NCBI GenBank assembly: GCA_036389035.1
Contig: DASVQQ010000022.1
Coordinates: 1-64,000 of the forward strand
Length of the DNA: 64,000 bases
Direction: 5' to 3'
Origin: Jatrophihabitans sp.
Lineage (GTDB): Bacteria; Actinomycetota; Actinomycetes; Mycobacteriales; Jatrophihabitantaceae
Shown: positions 25,492 to 33,435 of the stretch, piece by piece
Layout: every line of letters starts with the position of its first letter
How positions within the stretch are numbered: position 1 is the first letter of the stretch
Translations under genes and position numbers: made by a program
Notes under the pieces: generated by a model
Databases searched by the model: none
What the model saw: only the letters and a program-made list of their open reading frames with translations
Told to the model about the DNA's origin: nothing

Positions 25492-27171
25492 ATGGCCGAT
25501 GCACCCGAGGTCGTCGTCGCGAGTGGCCATATGGTGGACGCCGCGGACCGGAGCACGCCGCGTTTCCCCGCCGGCGAGGTCGAGCGGGTCACCCGGGAGG
25601 TCGCCGCGACGCTGCGCGGGTGGAACGTCGGGCCGTCCACGACCGTCGTCTGCGGCGGAGCGCGCGGCGCTGACATCATCGTGGCCGAGCAGGCGCGGGA
25701 GCTCGGCGCCCGGGTGCGGCTCTGTCTCGCCGCGCCTGCCGAGCAGTTCGAACAGACCTCGGTCGCCCTGCCCGGCACGGACTGGGTGGCCCGGTTCCGC
25801 GCGCTGTCCGCGATCGCCGACGTGGAGGTCGTGCCGCCGGCCTCTGATCCGGCAGATGACGTCTATTCCCGCACGAATCAACGACTGATCGAGATCACCA
25901 GGTCCTACGGCGGCCACCCGCACGCGGTGATCGTGTGGAACGGCGCGGAGGGCGACGGCCCCGGCGGCACCCGGAACTTCGTCCGGCAGCTCGCCGGGGG
26001 TGGCAGGACGGGCCCGGTTCACGTGATCGACCCGACGCCGCGTGCCTATGAGAGCAGGCAGAGCGCGCCCGGCCCGAAGAAGCTGCTCGCCCTGGACGGC
26101 GGAGGCATCCGCGGGGTCCTGTCACTGGAGATCCTGCGCTCGATGGAGGCCCAGCTGCGCCAGCGGCGCGGGAGCCCGGACCTGGTGCTAGCCGACTACT
26201 TCGACTACGTGGGCGGCACCAGCACCGGCGCGGTGATCGCGGCGGCGCTTGCGATGGGCCGCTCCGTCGCCGAGGTCCAGGACCGGTACATCTCCCTCGC
26301 GTCCACCGTCTTTCGAAAGCGTTTCCTGCCTTTCCGGCTCCGGTCGTTCTACCCCGATGACCAGCTTCGCTCGGAGTTGGAAGACTTCTTCGGGCCCGGG
26401 CGCACGCTGGGCGCTCCCGAGTTCCGATCGCTGGTCCTGCTGGTCCTGCACAACACGGTGACCGACTCTGCCTGGCCGCTGAGCAATTGCACCCAAGCCA
26501 AGTACAACCGGGCCGATCGCTGCCTTCAATCACCCTCTGACCGCAATCTGGACCTGTCCCTGACCGAGCTGCTGCGGGGCAGCACGGCCGCGCCGGTGTA
26601 CTTCGCCCCGCAGACCATCCGGGTCGGGTCACACGAGTTCGTCTTTCAGGACGGCGGCCTCACCCCATTCAACAATCCCGCCCTGTTGATGTACGTCATG
26701 GCCACGCTTCCTGAATACGGATTGAACTGGCGCGCCGGACCGGAGGACCTGCTGGTGGTCTCGGTGGGCACCGGATCGGCCGCGTCCGTGCACCCCGGCC
26801 TGCGGCCGGGCAAGGTCTGGCTCGGGTTCAACGCCAAGAACTTCCCGTCGGTGTTCATGCGCGGCGCATCGGTCGGCCAGGACCTGCTTGCCCGCGCCTT
26901 CGGCAGCACCCGCGCGGGCGAGGAGATCGATCGGGAGTTCGGCGCCCGCCTGAACCCGGCGCCCGCTCCGGGTGGCAGCCGGTTCAGCTACGTCCGCTAC
27001 GACGCCAACCTGTCAAAAGAGACGCTGCAGGAGTACGGAATAACATCCAGCCGAGCCCAGAAAACGATTCGGAAGCTCGACGCGGTAGGCGAAATGGCGC
27101 AGCTACGGGCCATCGGCGAAAAGGTCGGCCGGACGGTGGACGTGGCCGATCACTTCAGGGGATTCCTCTGA
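25492..27171 (+). CDS. SLOG-patatin fusion, predicted phospholipase effector
   Basis: A 559-residue fusion. Residues about 5-185 form a Rossmann-like SLOG domain (VVVASGHMVDAADRSTP; VVCGGARGADIIVAEQARE at 52-70), a fold that senses or processes nucleotide-derived ligands in conflict systems. Residues about 195-520 are a patatin-type lipase: oxyanion-hole GGGIRG (203-208), nucleophile GTSTG (Ser244) and DGG (Asp387) complete the Ser-Asp dyad. Patatin effectors such as CapV are switched on by cyclic nucleotides and degrade the membrane. A ligand-gated phospholipase is the obvious reading, but no cyclase is nearby. It is divergent from the TIR operon and converges on the GTPase gene with 12 bp between stops. 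The start is uncertain (ATG 25492 or GTG 25474). Confidence 0.83.
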   Translation: MADAPEVVVASGHMVDAADRSTPRFPAGEVERVTREVAATLRGWNVGPSTTVVCGGARGADIIVAEQARELGARVRLCLAAPAEQFEQTSVALPGTDWVARFRALSAIADVEVVPPASDPADDVYSRTNQRLIEITRSYGGHPHAVIVWNGAEGDGPGGTRNFVRQLAGGGRTGPVHVIDPTPRAYESRQSAPGPKKLLALDGGGIRGVLSLEILRSMEAQLRQRRGSPDLVLADYFDYVGGTSTGAVIAAALAMGRSVAEVQDRYISLASTVFRKRFLPFRLRSFYPDDQLRSELEDFFGPGRTLGAPEFRSLVLLVLHNTVTDSAWPLSNCTQAKYNRADRCLQSPSDRNLDLSLTELLRGSTAAPVYFAPQTIRVGSHEFVFQDGGLTPFNNPALLMYVMATLPEYGLNWRAGPEDLLVVSVGTGSAASVHPGLRPGKVWLGFNAKNFPSVFMRGASVGQDLLARAFGSTRAGEEIDREFGARLNPAPAPGGSRFSYVRYDANLSKETLQEYGITSSRAQKTIRKLDAVGEMAQLRAIGEKVGRTVDVADHFRGFL

Positions 27172-27183
27172 AACCAGCCGGGC

Positions 27184-29163
27184 TTACACCCGCCGCTGGA
27201 CGTGCAGCAGGTAGACAGCCCGGTCCAGCGGGTTGGCGTCGGTCCGAGGCCGGCTCGGAAGCCCTTCAGCCAACTCGTAATGCGAGAAAGCCGATTCCAG
27301 CACGCCCTCGCCGCTAGTGAGACCAGGCAGCCGCTGCTGCAGCTCGTGCACCCGGGCCGCTGGGATAACCCCGGTCAGCAGGTACGTCCCGCCGTGCGCG
27401 GCAGGCGCCGACGGGACCGCCCGCAGCTGGCCGAGCACCGGCAGCACCGCGCCATAGCTGGCCGCCGGCAGCTCCAGCGTGAAGGTGTGCACCGGCTCGC
27501 ACACCTGAGTGCCGGCCCGGCGCAGCGCGGTCATCAGCACCAGCGGCGTCAGGTTGCGGAAGTCACCCGCTGTGCTGGACATGCTCTTGTCGAAGCTGCC
27601 GTGCATGTGGCTCTGCCGCGGCCAGTACCCGGTGTGGGTCAGCACCACCACGCAATCGGGAATCTGCCAGCCGTACAGGCCCTGCCGCAGCGTCAGGTGC
27701 ACCGTCTCCTCGATCGCCCGCATCAGGGCGTACGGCATCGACCCGAGCTCGACCTCCAGGCGGTACTGGACACCGGCGCCGACCGGGGCCGGCTCGACCC
27801 GCAGGCCGACCGTCGCCAGGAACGGGTTCGGCACGACGTCGATGAACTCCACCGCCGCGCCGCAGCCGACCAGGCGTTCGATGCAGATGACGGTCGTCTC
27901 GCGGAACCGGACCTCGACGTCGAATTCCCTTGTCAATGTTGCCGAAACCACCTCCTTCTGCACTTCGCCATACAGCGACACCGAGATCTCGCCGCGCAGG
28001 TCGTCCTGGCGCAACCCGATCAGTGGGTCCTGCTCGGCGAGCTGGGTCAGCGCGGCATGCAGCAAGCCCTTGTCAGCCGGATCCACCGGCGCCACCACGG
28101 TTTCCAGCGTCGGCGGCGCGAACACCTGACCACCGCCCGAAGCAACGGGCACCCCGATCGGGTCGCCGATCCGCGCGCCCGCCAGGCCCCACAGTTGGGC
28201 GATCTCACCGGCGACGACGCAGCCGCGCGGCTCCACCCCGGCCGAGGTGAAGACGCCGATGCCGGTGACCTTCTCCCGGATACCGCGCAACTCCACCCGG
28301 TCGCGCACCGCCAGCGCGCCGGCGAACAGCCGGACGTAGGCCACCTTCTCACCGGCCCGGACACGCTCGATCTTGAACACCGTGCCTGACAGCGGCCCGT
28401 CGACATCCCCGTCAGCCGCGGGCAGCAGCCGGGCGATGCCGGCCAGCAGCTCGGCCACTCCCGCCCCGGTGATCGCCGAGCCGAAGAACACCGGATGCAC
28501 CAGGCCACGCCGGGTCCGGTCGGCGAGGGAGTCCAGCAGCCGGACGTAGGAGACCGCCGACTCGTCCTCGACGTAGGCAGAAAGCAACGCGTCGTCGTCG
28601 GAGCTCAGCAGGTCGAGCAGCCGCGCGCTGAACGCAGAATCATCCGCCCCGTACGGCTGAAAGTCCGCGCCACGGCTTCCGAGGCCGGTCACCGAGCCCA
28701 TCGCTGTGATCCGGGGCGTCAACCGGTCGGCGATGCCGGCGAGCACGCCGTCGTCCCGGGCGCCGCGGCGGTCGATCTTGTTGACGAAGATCAGCGTCGG
28801 CACCCGCAGCCGGCGCAGCGCGCGCATCAGCACCAGGGTCTGCGGTTGCACGCCCTCCACCGCCGAGATCACCAGCACCGCCCCGTCGAGCACGCCGAGC
28901 ACCCGCTCGACCTCGGCGATGAAGTCCGGATGCCCAGGTGTATCCAGCAGGTTGACGCTGACGTCGTCGATCACGAAGGACGCGACGGCCGCCCGGATGG
29001 TGATGCCGCGCTCGCGCTCCAGGGCCAGCGAGTCGGTGCGGGTGCTGCCGGCGTCCACGCTGCCGATCTCGTCAACAGCGCCGGTGTTGAACAGCAGTCG
29101 TTCGGTCAGGCTGGTCTTTCCGGCGTCAACATGCGCCACCACCCCGAGGTTCAATCTCTTCAC
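27184..29163 (-). CDS. Ribosomal protection GTPase, Otr(A)/TetM-like
   Basis: An EF-G-like translational GTPase of about 659 residues. It opens KRLNLGVVAHVDAGKTSLTE, with the P-loop AHVDAGKTS, DTPGHPDF (G3) and VNKIDR (G4), followed by EF-G-like domains and a C-terminal domain with YGWQIPDCVVVLTHTGYW. Start, length and domain order match tetracycline ribosomal-protection proteins (TetM/Otr(A) group), which displace the drug from the ribosome. Actinobacteria carry chromosomal members whose true role may be broader than tetracycline. GTG 29163 was chosen because it places the family N-terminus first; GTG 29181 is an alternative. A 33-codon leader with a strong ribosome site overlaps the start. 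Confidence 0.87.
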   Translation of the reverse strand: MKRLNLGVVAHVDAGKTSLTERLLFNTGAVDEIGSVDAGSTRTDSLALERERGITIRAAVASFVIDDVSVNLLDTPGHPDFIAEVERVLGVLDGAVLVISAVEGVQPQTLVLMRALRRLRVPTLIFVNKIDRRGARDDGVLAGIADRLTPRITAMGSVTGLGSRGADFQPYGADDSAFSARLLDLLSSDDDALLSAYVEDESAVSYVRLLDSLADRTRRGLVHPVFFGSAITGAGVAELLAGIARLLPAADGDVDGPLSGTVFKIERVRAGEKVAYVRLFAGALAVRDRVELRGIREKVTGIGVFTSAGVEPRGCVVAGEIAQLWGLAGARIGDPIGVPVASGGGQVFAPPTLETVVAPVDPADKGLLHAALTQLAEQDPLIGLRQDDLRGEISVSLYGEVQKEVVSATLTREFDVEVRFRETTVICIERLVGCGAAVEFIDVVPNPFLATVGLRVEPAPVGAGVQYRLEVELGSMPYALMRAIEETVHLTLRQGLYGWQIPDCVVVLTHTGYWPRQSHMHGSFDKSMSSTAGDFRNLTPLVLMTALRRAGTQVCEPVHTFTLELPAASYGAVLPVLGQLRAVPSAPAAHGGTYLLTGVIPAARVHELQQRLPGLTSGEGVLESAFSHYELAEGLPSRPRTDANPLDRAVYLLHVQRRV

Positions 29164-29227
29164 AAAGCGCCATGCCCTCACGTCGGTTGACAGGTGTCAG
29201 CTGGGTGGACGTGAACGCTTGGCGCAT
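29126..29227 (-). CDS. Possible leader peptide of the ribosomal protection gene
   Basis: A 33-codon frame (begins MRQAFTSTQLTPVNRREG) with AAAGGAG 7 bp upstream of its ATG, the best ribosome site in this region. It overlaps the first 38 bases of the GTPase gene in another frame, so ribosomes translating it would control access to the GTPase start. Leader-peptide attenuation is known for tetM and other ribosome-targeting resistance genes; here it is inferred from position and ribosome site. Confidence 0.5.
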   Translation of the reverse strand: MRQAFTSTQLTPVNRREGMALCEEIEPRGGGAC

Positions 29228-29258
29228 CTGGGGGCTCCTTTGATCGGCGAAACAGGAC

Positions 29259-29271
29259 GCCCGCATCGGGC
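29259..29271 (-). promoter_or_regulatory. Small hairpin in the GTPase leader
   Basis: GCCCG-CAT-CGGGC is a perfect 5-bp stem 18 bp upstream of the leader-peptide ribosome site. Another short inverted repeat, TGACA-GG-TGTCA in minus-strand sense, lies inside the leader ORF (about 29187-29198). Both could take part in attenuation. Confidence 0.35.
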
Positions 29272-29385
29272 GCAGCTCAGTGCAGCACCCATGCAGGAGC
29301 AAGGCAACCGAAATACTGGGGTGAAGTTCGACGCTAGCTGCGGTAGTAAGAACGTCCTGGTAACGAAGTCCGATGCCGCGCCTTA

Positions 29386-30222
29386 TCAGAAGGATTCGTG
29401 GTACCGAGTGCTCCACTCAACGACGGCTCGCGCGCGCTGCCAGGTCTTGCTGGATGTGAGGCGTTGCGCTTCAGTGAGGGAGTCTCGGGCTTCTGAGTAC
29501 TTCGTATAGCCCGTGCCCATGACGATGCCGATCGCCGCGACGATGAAGAGTGCGAGGAAGTGGGTGTCGGCGGCGGATCTGATTGAGTCGACTTCGTTGG
29601 ACAGACCGATGTGCAGAGCCAGCAGGATGATCCATCCGGCTGCGAGTGTGCGGCCTGGCTCGGAGCCCTTTGCCCGATTCAAAGGAGTTCCCAGACGGCT
29701 TCGCCACGACCACCAACCTGCCACTGCGGTGCAGATACCGTGAACGACTAGAAGCGTGATTATTAATCGCCGGTGCGAGATCGGAGCCCACGCAAGCAGC
29801 GACGCCAAGCCGAGGTCGAGTGTTGCCACCGTGTAGATCGCTGCCCACTCGCTTGCCGTCGTCATCGTCAGGCCGACGGTGAACAAAGTCGCGCTTGCCA
29901 GGAGGAGCCACATCGCGAGGTCAATTCCCGGGCCGGTCAGCTGGCCGCACTGGTCCCGTTGCGTCAACCCAACGGCGTAACTAACTGCGGAACCGATGAA
30001 GCACGGTGTGGCAAGACTCTGCAGAATTCCGCCGAAGCGTATGACAAGGGGGTGAGGATGCGCTGGAGCCCTCCGCGCGCAATATGCGATCCAATACATG
30101 ACCGCACCTATCGCGATCGTGATGATAAGAGTCGCCCACGAAAAATCTGCTGACGCCGACGCGCAGCCGTCGGCAGCGGCTGCACTCACCTCCCATGGTG
30201 AACCGGTCCATGGCACTGACAC
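29386..30222 (-). CDS. Hypothetical multi-pass membrane protein
   Basis: A predicted 278-residue protein with about six transmembrane helices (WATLIITIAIGAVMYWIAYC; FIGSAVSYAVGL; MWLLLASATLFTVGLTM; LIITLLVVHGICTAV; TLAAGWIILLALHIGL; FLALFIVAAIGIVMGTGY) and a polar C-terminal tail. No family recognised. Base composition is visibly less GC-rich than its neighbours, suggesting later acquisition. The GTG at 30222 is uncertain; an inner GTG at 30189 is possible. About 220 bp upstream of, and same strand as, the ribosomal protection gene; a functional link is not shown. Confidence 0.6.
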   Translation of the reverse strand: MSVPWTGSPWEVSAAAADGCASASADFSWATLIITIAIGAVMYWIAYCARRAPAHPHPLVIRFGGILQSLATPCFIGSAVSYAVGLTQRDQCGQLTGPGIDLAMWLLLASATLFTVGLTMTTASEWAAIYTVATLDLGLASLLAWAPISHRRLIITLLVVHGICTAVAGWWSWRSRLGTPLNRAKGSEPGRTLAAGWIILLALHIGLSNEVDSIRSAADTHFLALFIVAAIGIVMGTGYTKYSEARDSLTEAQRLTSSKTWQRARAVVEWSTRYHESF

Positions 30223-30294
30223 GGGGGCAACGCTCTCACAGACCTCAGCCTTAGCCTGGACGGCTTGCTGGTGTACTGAGCCTGGCTTGGCAGA

Positions 30295-31185
30295 TCAGCG
30301 CAGCAGGTCGCGCAGCGCTTCCTCGATGTGCGGATGCCGGAACGAGAACCCCTCGGCCAGCAGCCGCTTCGGAACCGCGCGCCGGCCGGTCAGCGCCAGC
30401 GCAGGGTCTGATCGCAGGACGAGAGCGCCGAGCCGCACCGCGAAGGTCGGGGTGGGCGGCGCGGGCGGGCGGTGCACAGCGCGGCGCAGCGCCGCCATCA
30501 ACTCGGCGTTGCGCACCGGGTTCGGAGAGCTGGCCACCAGGACGCCGGCGCCGCCTTCCAGCACCCGGCGCACGATGGCCAGCCAGTCCTCGATGTGCAC
30601 CCAGCTCACCCACTGCCGGCCGTCGCCGATCCGCCCACCCAGCCCCCAGCGGGCCAGGCCGGCCAGCCGGTCCAGGGCAGGGGTGTCGCGATCGAGCACG
30701 ATGCCGGTCCGAAGCAGCACCGCGCGGTCGGCGTTGACCTGCGCGGCCGCCGCCTCCCACGCCCTGGCCACCCCGGCCATCTGCGGCGGGCCGTCCGCCG
30801 GCGGGGAATCCTCGTCCAACAGCTGCTCGCCGGCATCGCCGTGGATCGCCAGGGTGGAGGCCTGGATCCACACCGGCAACGGGTCATCGAGAGCCGCGGC
30901 CGCGGCGGCCAGCGCCCGGGTCGGCTCCACCCTCGAGCTCGTCAGCAACGCGATCCCGGCCCGCGTCGGCGGCCGGTCGACCAGCTCGCCCGCCAAATTC
31001 ACCAGCGCCGCACCCGGCAGCTCGGCCGCCCACGCGCCGACACCGCGGCCGTCCCAGCGCACCTGCCGGTGGCGGCCCGAGCCAGGCGAGCGGGTCAGGA
31101 TGACCACCTCATGCCCCCTCGCCGCGAGGTCATCGGCCAGCCGACGTCCCAGCGCGCCGGTGCCGCCCGCGATCACGACCTTCAC
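30295..31185 (-). CDS. TIGR01777-type NAD-dependent epimerase/dehydratase-like protein
   Basis: A 296-residue extended short-chain dehydrogenase. VVIAGGTGALGRRLADDLAA is the N-terminal nucleotide-binding motif; NLAGELVDRPPT, SSRVEPTRAL, and the C-terminal VPKRLLAEGFSFRHPHIEEA are hallmarks of the TIGR01777 (YfcH/SDR39U1) group, related to epimerases but with unknown substrate. The GTG at 31185 was chosen because it begins the NAD-binding motif; a much longer frame to 31971 runs antisense through the GNAT gene and is spurious. Divergent from the GNAT gene. Confidence 0.85.
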   Translation of the reverse strand: MKVVIAGGTGALGRRLADDLAARGHEVVILTRSPGSGRHRQVRWDGRGVGAWAAELPGAALVNLAGELVDRPPTRAGIALLTSSRVEPTRALAAAAAALDDPLPVWIQASTLAIHGDAGEQLLDEDSPPADGPPQMAGVARAWEAAAAQVNADRAVLLRTGIVLDRDTPALDRLAGLARWGLGGRIGDGRQWVSWVHIEDWLAIVRRVLEGGAGVLVASSPNPVRNAELMAALRRAVHRPPAPPTPTFAVRLGALVLRSDPALALTGRRAVPKRLLAEGFSFRHPHIEEALRDLLR

Positions 31186-31272
31186 GTGGCGACGTTTCGG
31201 CTGACGAGGGCGGCGGGTCGTCGGTTCCTCACCCGGCTCATCATGCCTGGTCAGCCCATTACGATCGCTGAC

Positions 31273-31929
31273 ATGATCGGCGGCAACCCTCTTCTCAGGG
31301 ACGCCGTCATCAGGGACGCCCGCGAGAGCGACGCCGCGGCCTGCGCGGCGATCTACCGGCCCTACGTCACCGACACCGCCATCTCGCTCGAGACCGAACC
31401 GCCGTCGCCGGCCGAGATGGCCGAGCGCATCGCCAGCGCCGTCCGCAGTCACGCCTGGCTGGTGCTGGAAGCTGAGGGAGCATCGCAGCGAGGCACGAGC
31501 GAGGAGCAGACCGAAGTGGCGACCGCTGAGGGAGCATCGCAGCGAGGCACGAGCGAGGAGCGGACCGACGTGGCGACCGTCGGCGGGCGGGTGGTCGGCT
31601 ACGCCTACGGCGGGCCCTTCAGTCCCCGGGCGGGTTACCGGTTCTCCTGCGGGGTCAGCGTCTACCTCGAAGTCGGGCTGCGCCGCGGCGGCGCCGGCCG
31701 GGCCCTGTACGAGGCGCTGTTCGCCCGGTTGGCCGAGCGCGGCTACCGGATGCTGCTGGCCGGTATGACCCTGCCCAACGACGCGAGCGAGGGGCTGCAC
31801 CGCGCGCTGGGATTCGAGCCCGCCGGGATCTACCGCCGGGTCGGCTGGAAGCACGGCAGCTGGCACGACGTCGCCTGGGTGCAGCGCGGAATCGGCGACC
31901 AGCGGGAACCACCCGCCGAACCACGCTGA
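31273..31929 (+). CDS. GNAT acetyltransferase of the phosphinothricin/Pat type with in-frame repeat insertion
   Basis: Roughly 218 residues. IRDARESDAAACAAIYRPYV, TAISLETEPPS, GYAYGGPFSPRAGY, GLRRGGAGRALYEALF (acetyl-CoA loop) and HRALGFEPAGIYRRVGWK follow the phosphinothricin/methionine-sulfoximine acetyltransferase pattern. Between the helix LVLEAEG and the strand GGRVVGY lies an extra segment of 36 residues: two copies of an 18-residue unit beginning AEGASQRGTSEE, encoded by a 54-bp tandem repeat. It falls in a surface loop, so activity may survive. Start uncertain: ATG 31273 or ATG 31243, neither with a clear ribosome site. Confidence 0.8.
   Translation: MIGGNPLLRDAVIRDARESDAAACAAIYRPYVTDTAISLETEPPSPAEMAERIASAVRSHAWLVLEAEGASQRGTSEEQTEVATAEGASQRGTSEERTDVATVGGRVVGYAYGGPFSPRAGYRFSCGVSVYLEVGLRRGGAGRALYEALFARLAERGYRMLLAGMTLPNDASEGLHRALGFEPAGIYRRVGWKHGSWHDVAWVQRGIGDQREPPAEPR
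31471..31578 (+). repeat. 54-bp tandem repeat inside a GNAT gene
   Basis: Units 31471-31524 and 31525-31578 differ at only two positions near their ends. The length is a multiple of three and the frame is kept. The unit contains runs such as GAGCATCGCAGCGAGG unlike the codon use around it. Confidence 0.92.
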
Positions 31930-32006
31930 ACCGGCCCTGCCGAACCACGCTGAACCGGCTTGCCGAACCACGCCGAACCGGCCTGCGAACCACCCTGAAA
32001 CCGGCG
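31915..32006 (+). repeat. Stop-codon-bearing tandem repeat after the GNAT gene, about 4 x 23 bp
   Basis: Units begin at 31915, 31939, 31962 and 31985; the first contains the gene's own TGA (31927). Second and fourth units keep a TGA (31951, 31996), the third has CGA. It occupies much of the 230-bp spacer before the ATP-grasp gene; nothing else is recognised there. Confidence 0.85.
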
Positions 32007-32160
32007 GCCGAACCCTGCCGCGGCCCTCTTCCGGCGGGCGTCACCGCTGGGTAGGATCGCTGGCACCCATGGCCCCTCGGGTGGTTCGAGTTGCCCAGGA
32101 GAACGCCTTGCACCACACGCTCTCGGCCGAGTTCCGAACCACACCGGCCAAGCCCGAATC

Positions 32161-33435
32161 ATGACCGGGTTCGACCTGTCCGGGCTGGGTCCCGGCGCCA
32201 TCGTCCTGGTCGGCTACAGCCGGACCCTGCTGGAGCCGCTGGCCGAGCGGGTGCCGGCCGGCGGCGTCCTGGTGATCGAGGATCCGGTGGTCGCGGCCAA
32301 CCGTGAGGTCGCCAAGGCCACCGACGCCGATCCGCTGGTCGGGCGGCTGATGCTGACCGAGTACCAGGAACTGCCGAACATCGACGCGCTGGTCGCGGCC
32401 GAGCCGGCGCTGCGGGCGGCCCGGGCGGTACTGCCGGGCAGCGAGTACGCGGTCGAGCCGGCGGCCCGGCTGGCGGCCCTGCTGGGGTTGCCGGGGGCCG
32501 GCCCAGAAGCCGCCGCGGTGTTCCGGAACAAGGCCCGGCAACGCCGGACGGCCGCCGCGGCGGGACTGCGCAACCCCCGGTTCGCGGTGGTGTCCAGCGC
32601 CGCCGAGGCAGCTGCCTTCGTCGACGAGGTCGGCGTCCGGTGCGTGGTGAAGCCGACGGCCCGCCAGGCCAGCCTGGGCGTCCGGTTCGTCAACCCGCAC
32701 ACCGGTGAGGCGGCCGCCGCGTTCGAGCACGCCAGCGCGGTCGACGAGGCGAAGCTGGTTCCGGCCTCGGGAATCCGATCGGAGGTGATAGTCGAGGAAG
32801 CCATCTCCGGACCGGAGTACAGCGTCGAGATGCTGGTCCGCCAGGGCCGCCGGTGCTTCGCCAACGTGACGGCCAAGCAGCTGGTGCCCGGTGAGCACCC
32901 CGTGGAGCTCGGCCACACCGTGCCTGGGGCGCGCACCGGTGAGGACTACACCAGCCTGATCGAGTCCACCACCCGGCTGTTCACCGCGGCCGGCTTCGAC
33001 ACCGGCGTGCTGCACTGCGAGTGGATCGTCAGCGAGCAGTGCCCCGTCCTGGTCGAATGCGCCGCCCGGGTGCCCGGCGACGAGATCGCCACGCTGATCT
33101 CGCTGGCCTTCGACCGGTCCTTCGTGCTGGCCTACCTGACCCTGATGCTGGGCGCTGACCCGCAGCTGCCTGTCGAGCCGCCCTACGGCGCGACCGTCCG
33201 GTTCCTGACCACCGCGCCGGGAACGGTGACCGAGGTGGCCGGCGCCGAAGAGGCCGCGACGCTGCCCGGCGTCCAGCGGGTCAGGATCACCGCCCAGCCG
33301 GGTGACCGGATCGGGCCGATCCGGTCGTCCTGGGACCGGGTCGGTTATCTGGTGCTGCGGTCAGCCGATGCCGCGCAGGCACGTCAGGACGCCGACCGCG
33401 CCGCGAACGCGATCGTGGTCACCACGGCGTCATGA
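32161..33435 (+). CDS. ATP-grasp ligase A of a biosynthetic cluster
   Basis: A 424-residue ATP-grasp enzyme. AAVFRNKARQRRTAAAAGLR opens the ATP-grasp fold, CVVKPTARQASLGVRFVN is the phosphate-binding segment, EVIVEEAISGPEYSVEMLV and VECAARVPGDEI carry the metal-binding acidic residues. The pattern is close to L-amino-acid ligases (BacD-type) and carbamoyl-phosphate-synthetase-like ligases that join carboxylates to amines. Its TGA overlaps the ATG of the MFS gene (ATGA), as ligase and exporter genes overlap in dipeptide-antibiotic loci such as bacilysin. Substrates unknown. Start ATG 32161 has no strong ribosome site. Confidence 0.85.
   Translation: MTGFDLSGLGPGAIVLVGYSRTLLEPLAERVPAGGVLVIEDPVVAANREVAKATDADPLVGRLMLTEYQELPNIDALVAAEPALRAARAVLPGSEYAVEPAARLAALLGLPGAGPEAAAVFRNKARQRRTAAAAGLRNPRFAVVSSAAEAAAFVDEVGVRCVVKPTARQASLGVRFVNPHTGEAAAAFEHASAVDEAKLVPASGIRSEVIVEEAISGPEYSVEMLVRQGRRCFANVTAKQLVPGEHPVELGHTVPGARTGEDYTSLIESTTRLFTAAGFDTGVLHCEWIVSEQCPVLVECAARVPGDEIATLISLAFDRSFVLAYLTLMLGADPQLPVEPPYGATVRFLTTAPGTVTEVAGAEEAATLPGVQRVRITAQPGDRIGPIRSSWDRVGYLVLRSADAAQARQDADRAANAIVVTTAS

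Noticed and set aside
30295..31971. 558-codon version of the TIGR01777 protein
   Set aside because: The extra N-terminal part is antisense to the GNAT gene and its repeats; the NAD-binding motif begins at GTG 31185.
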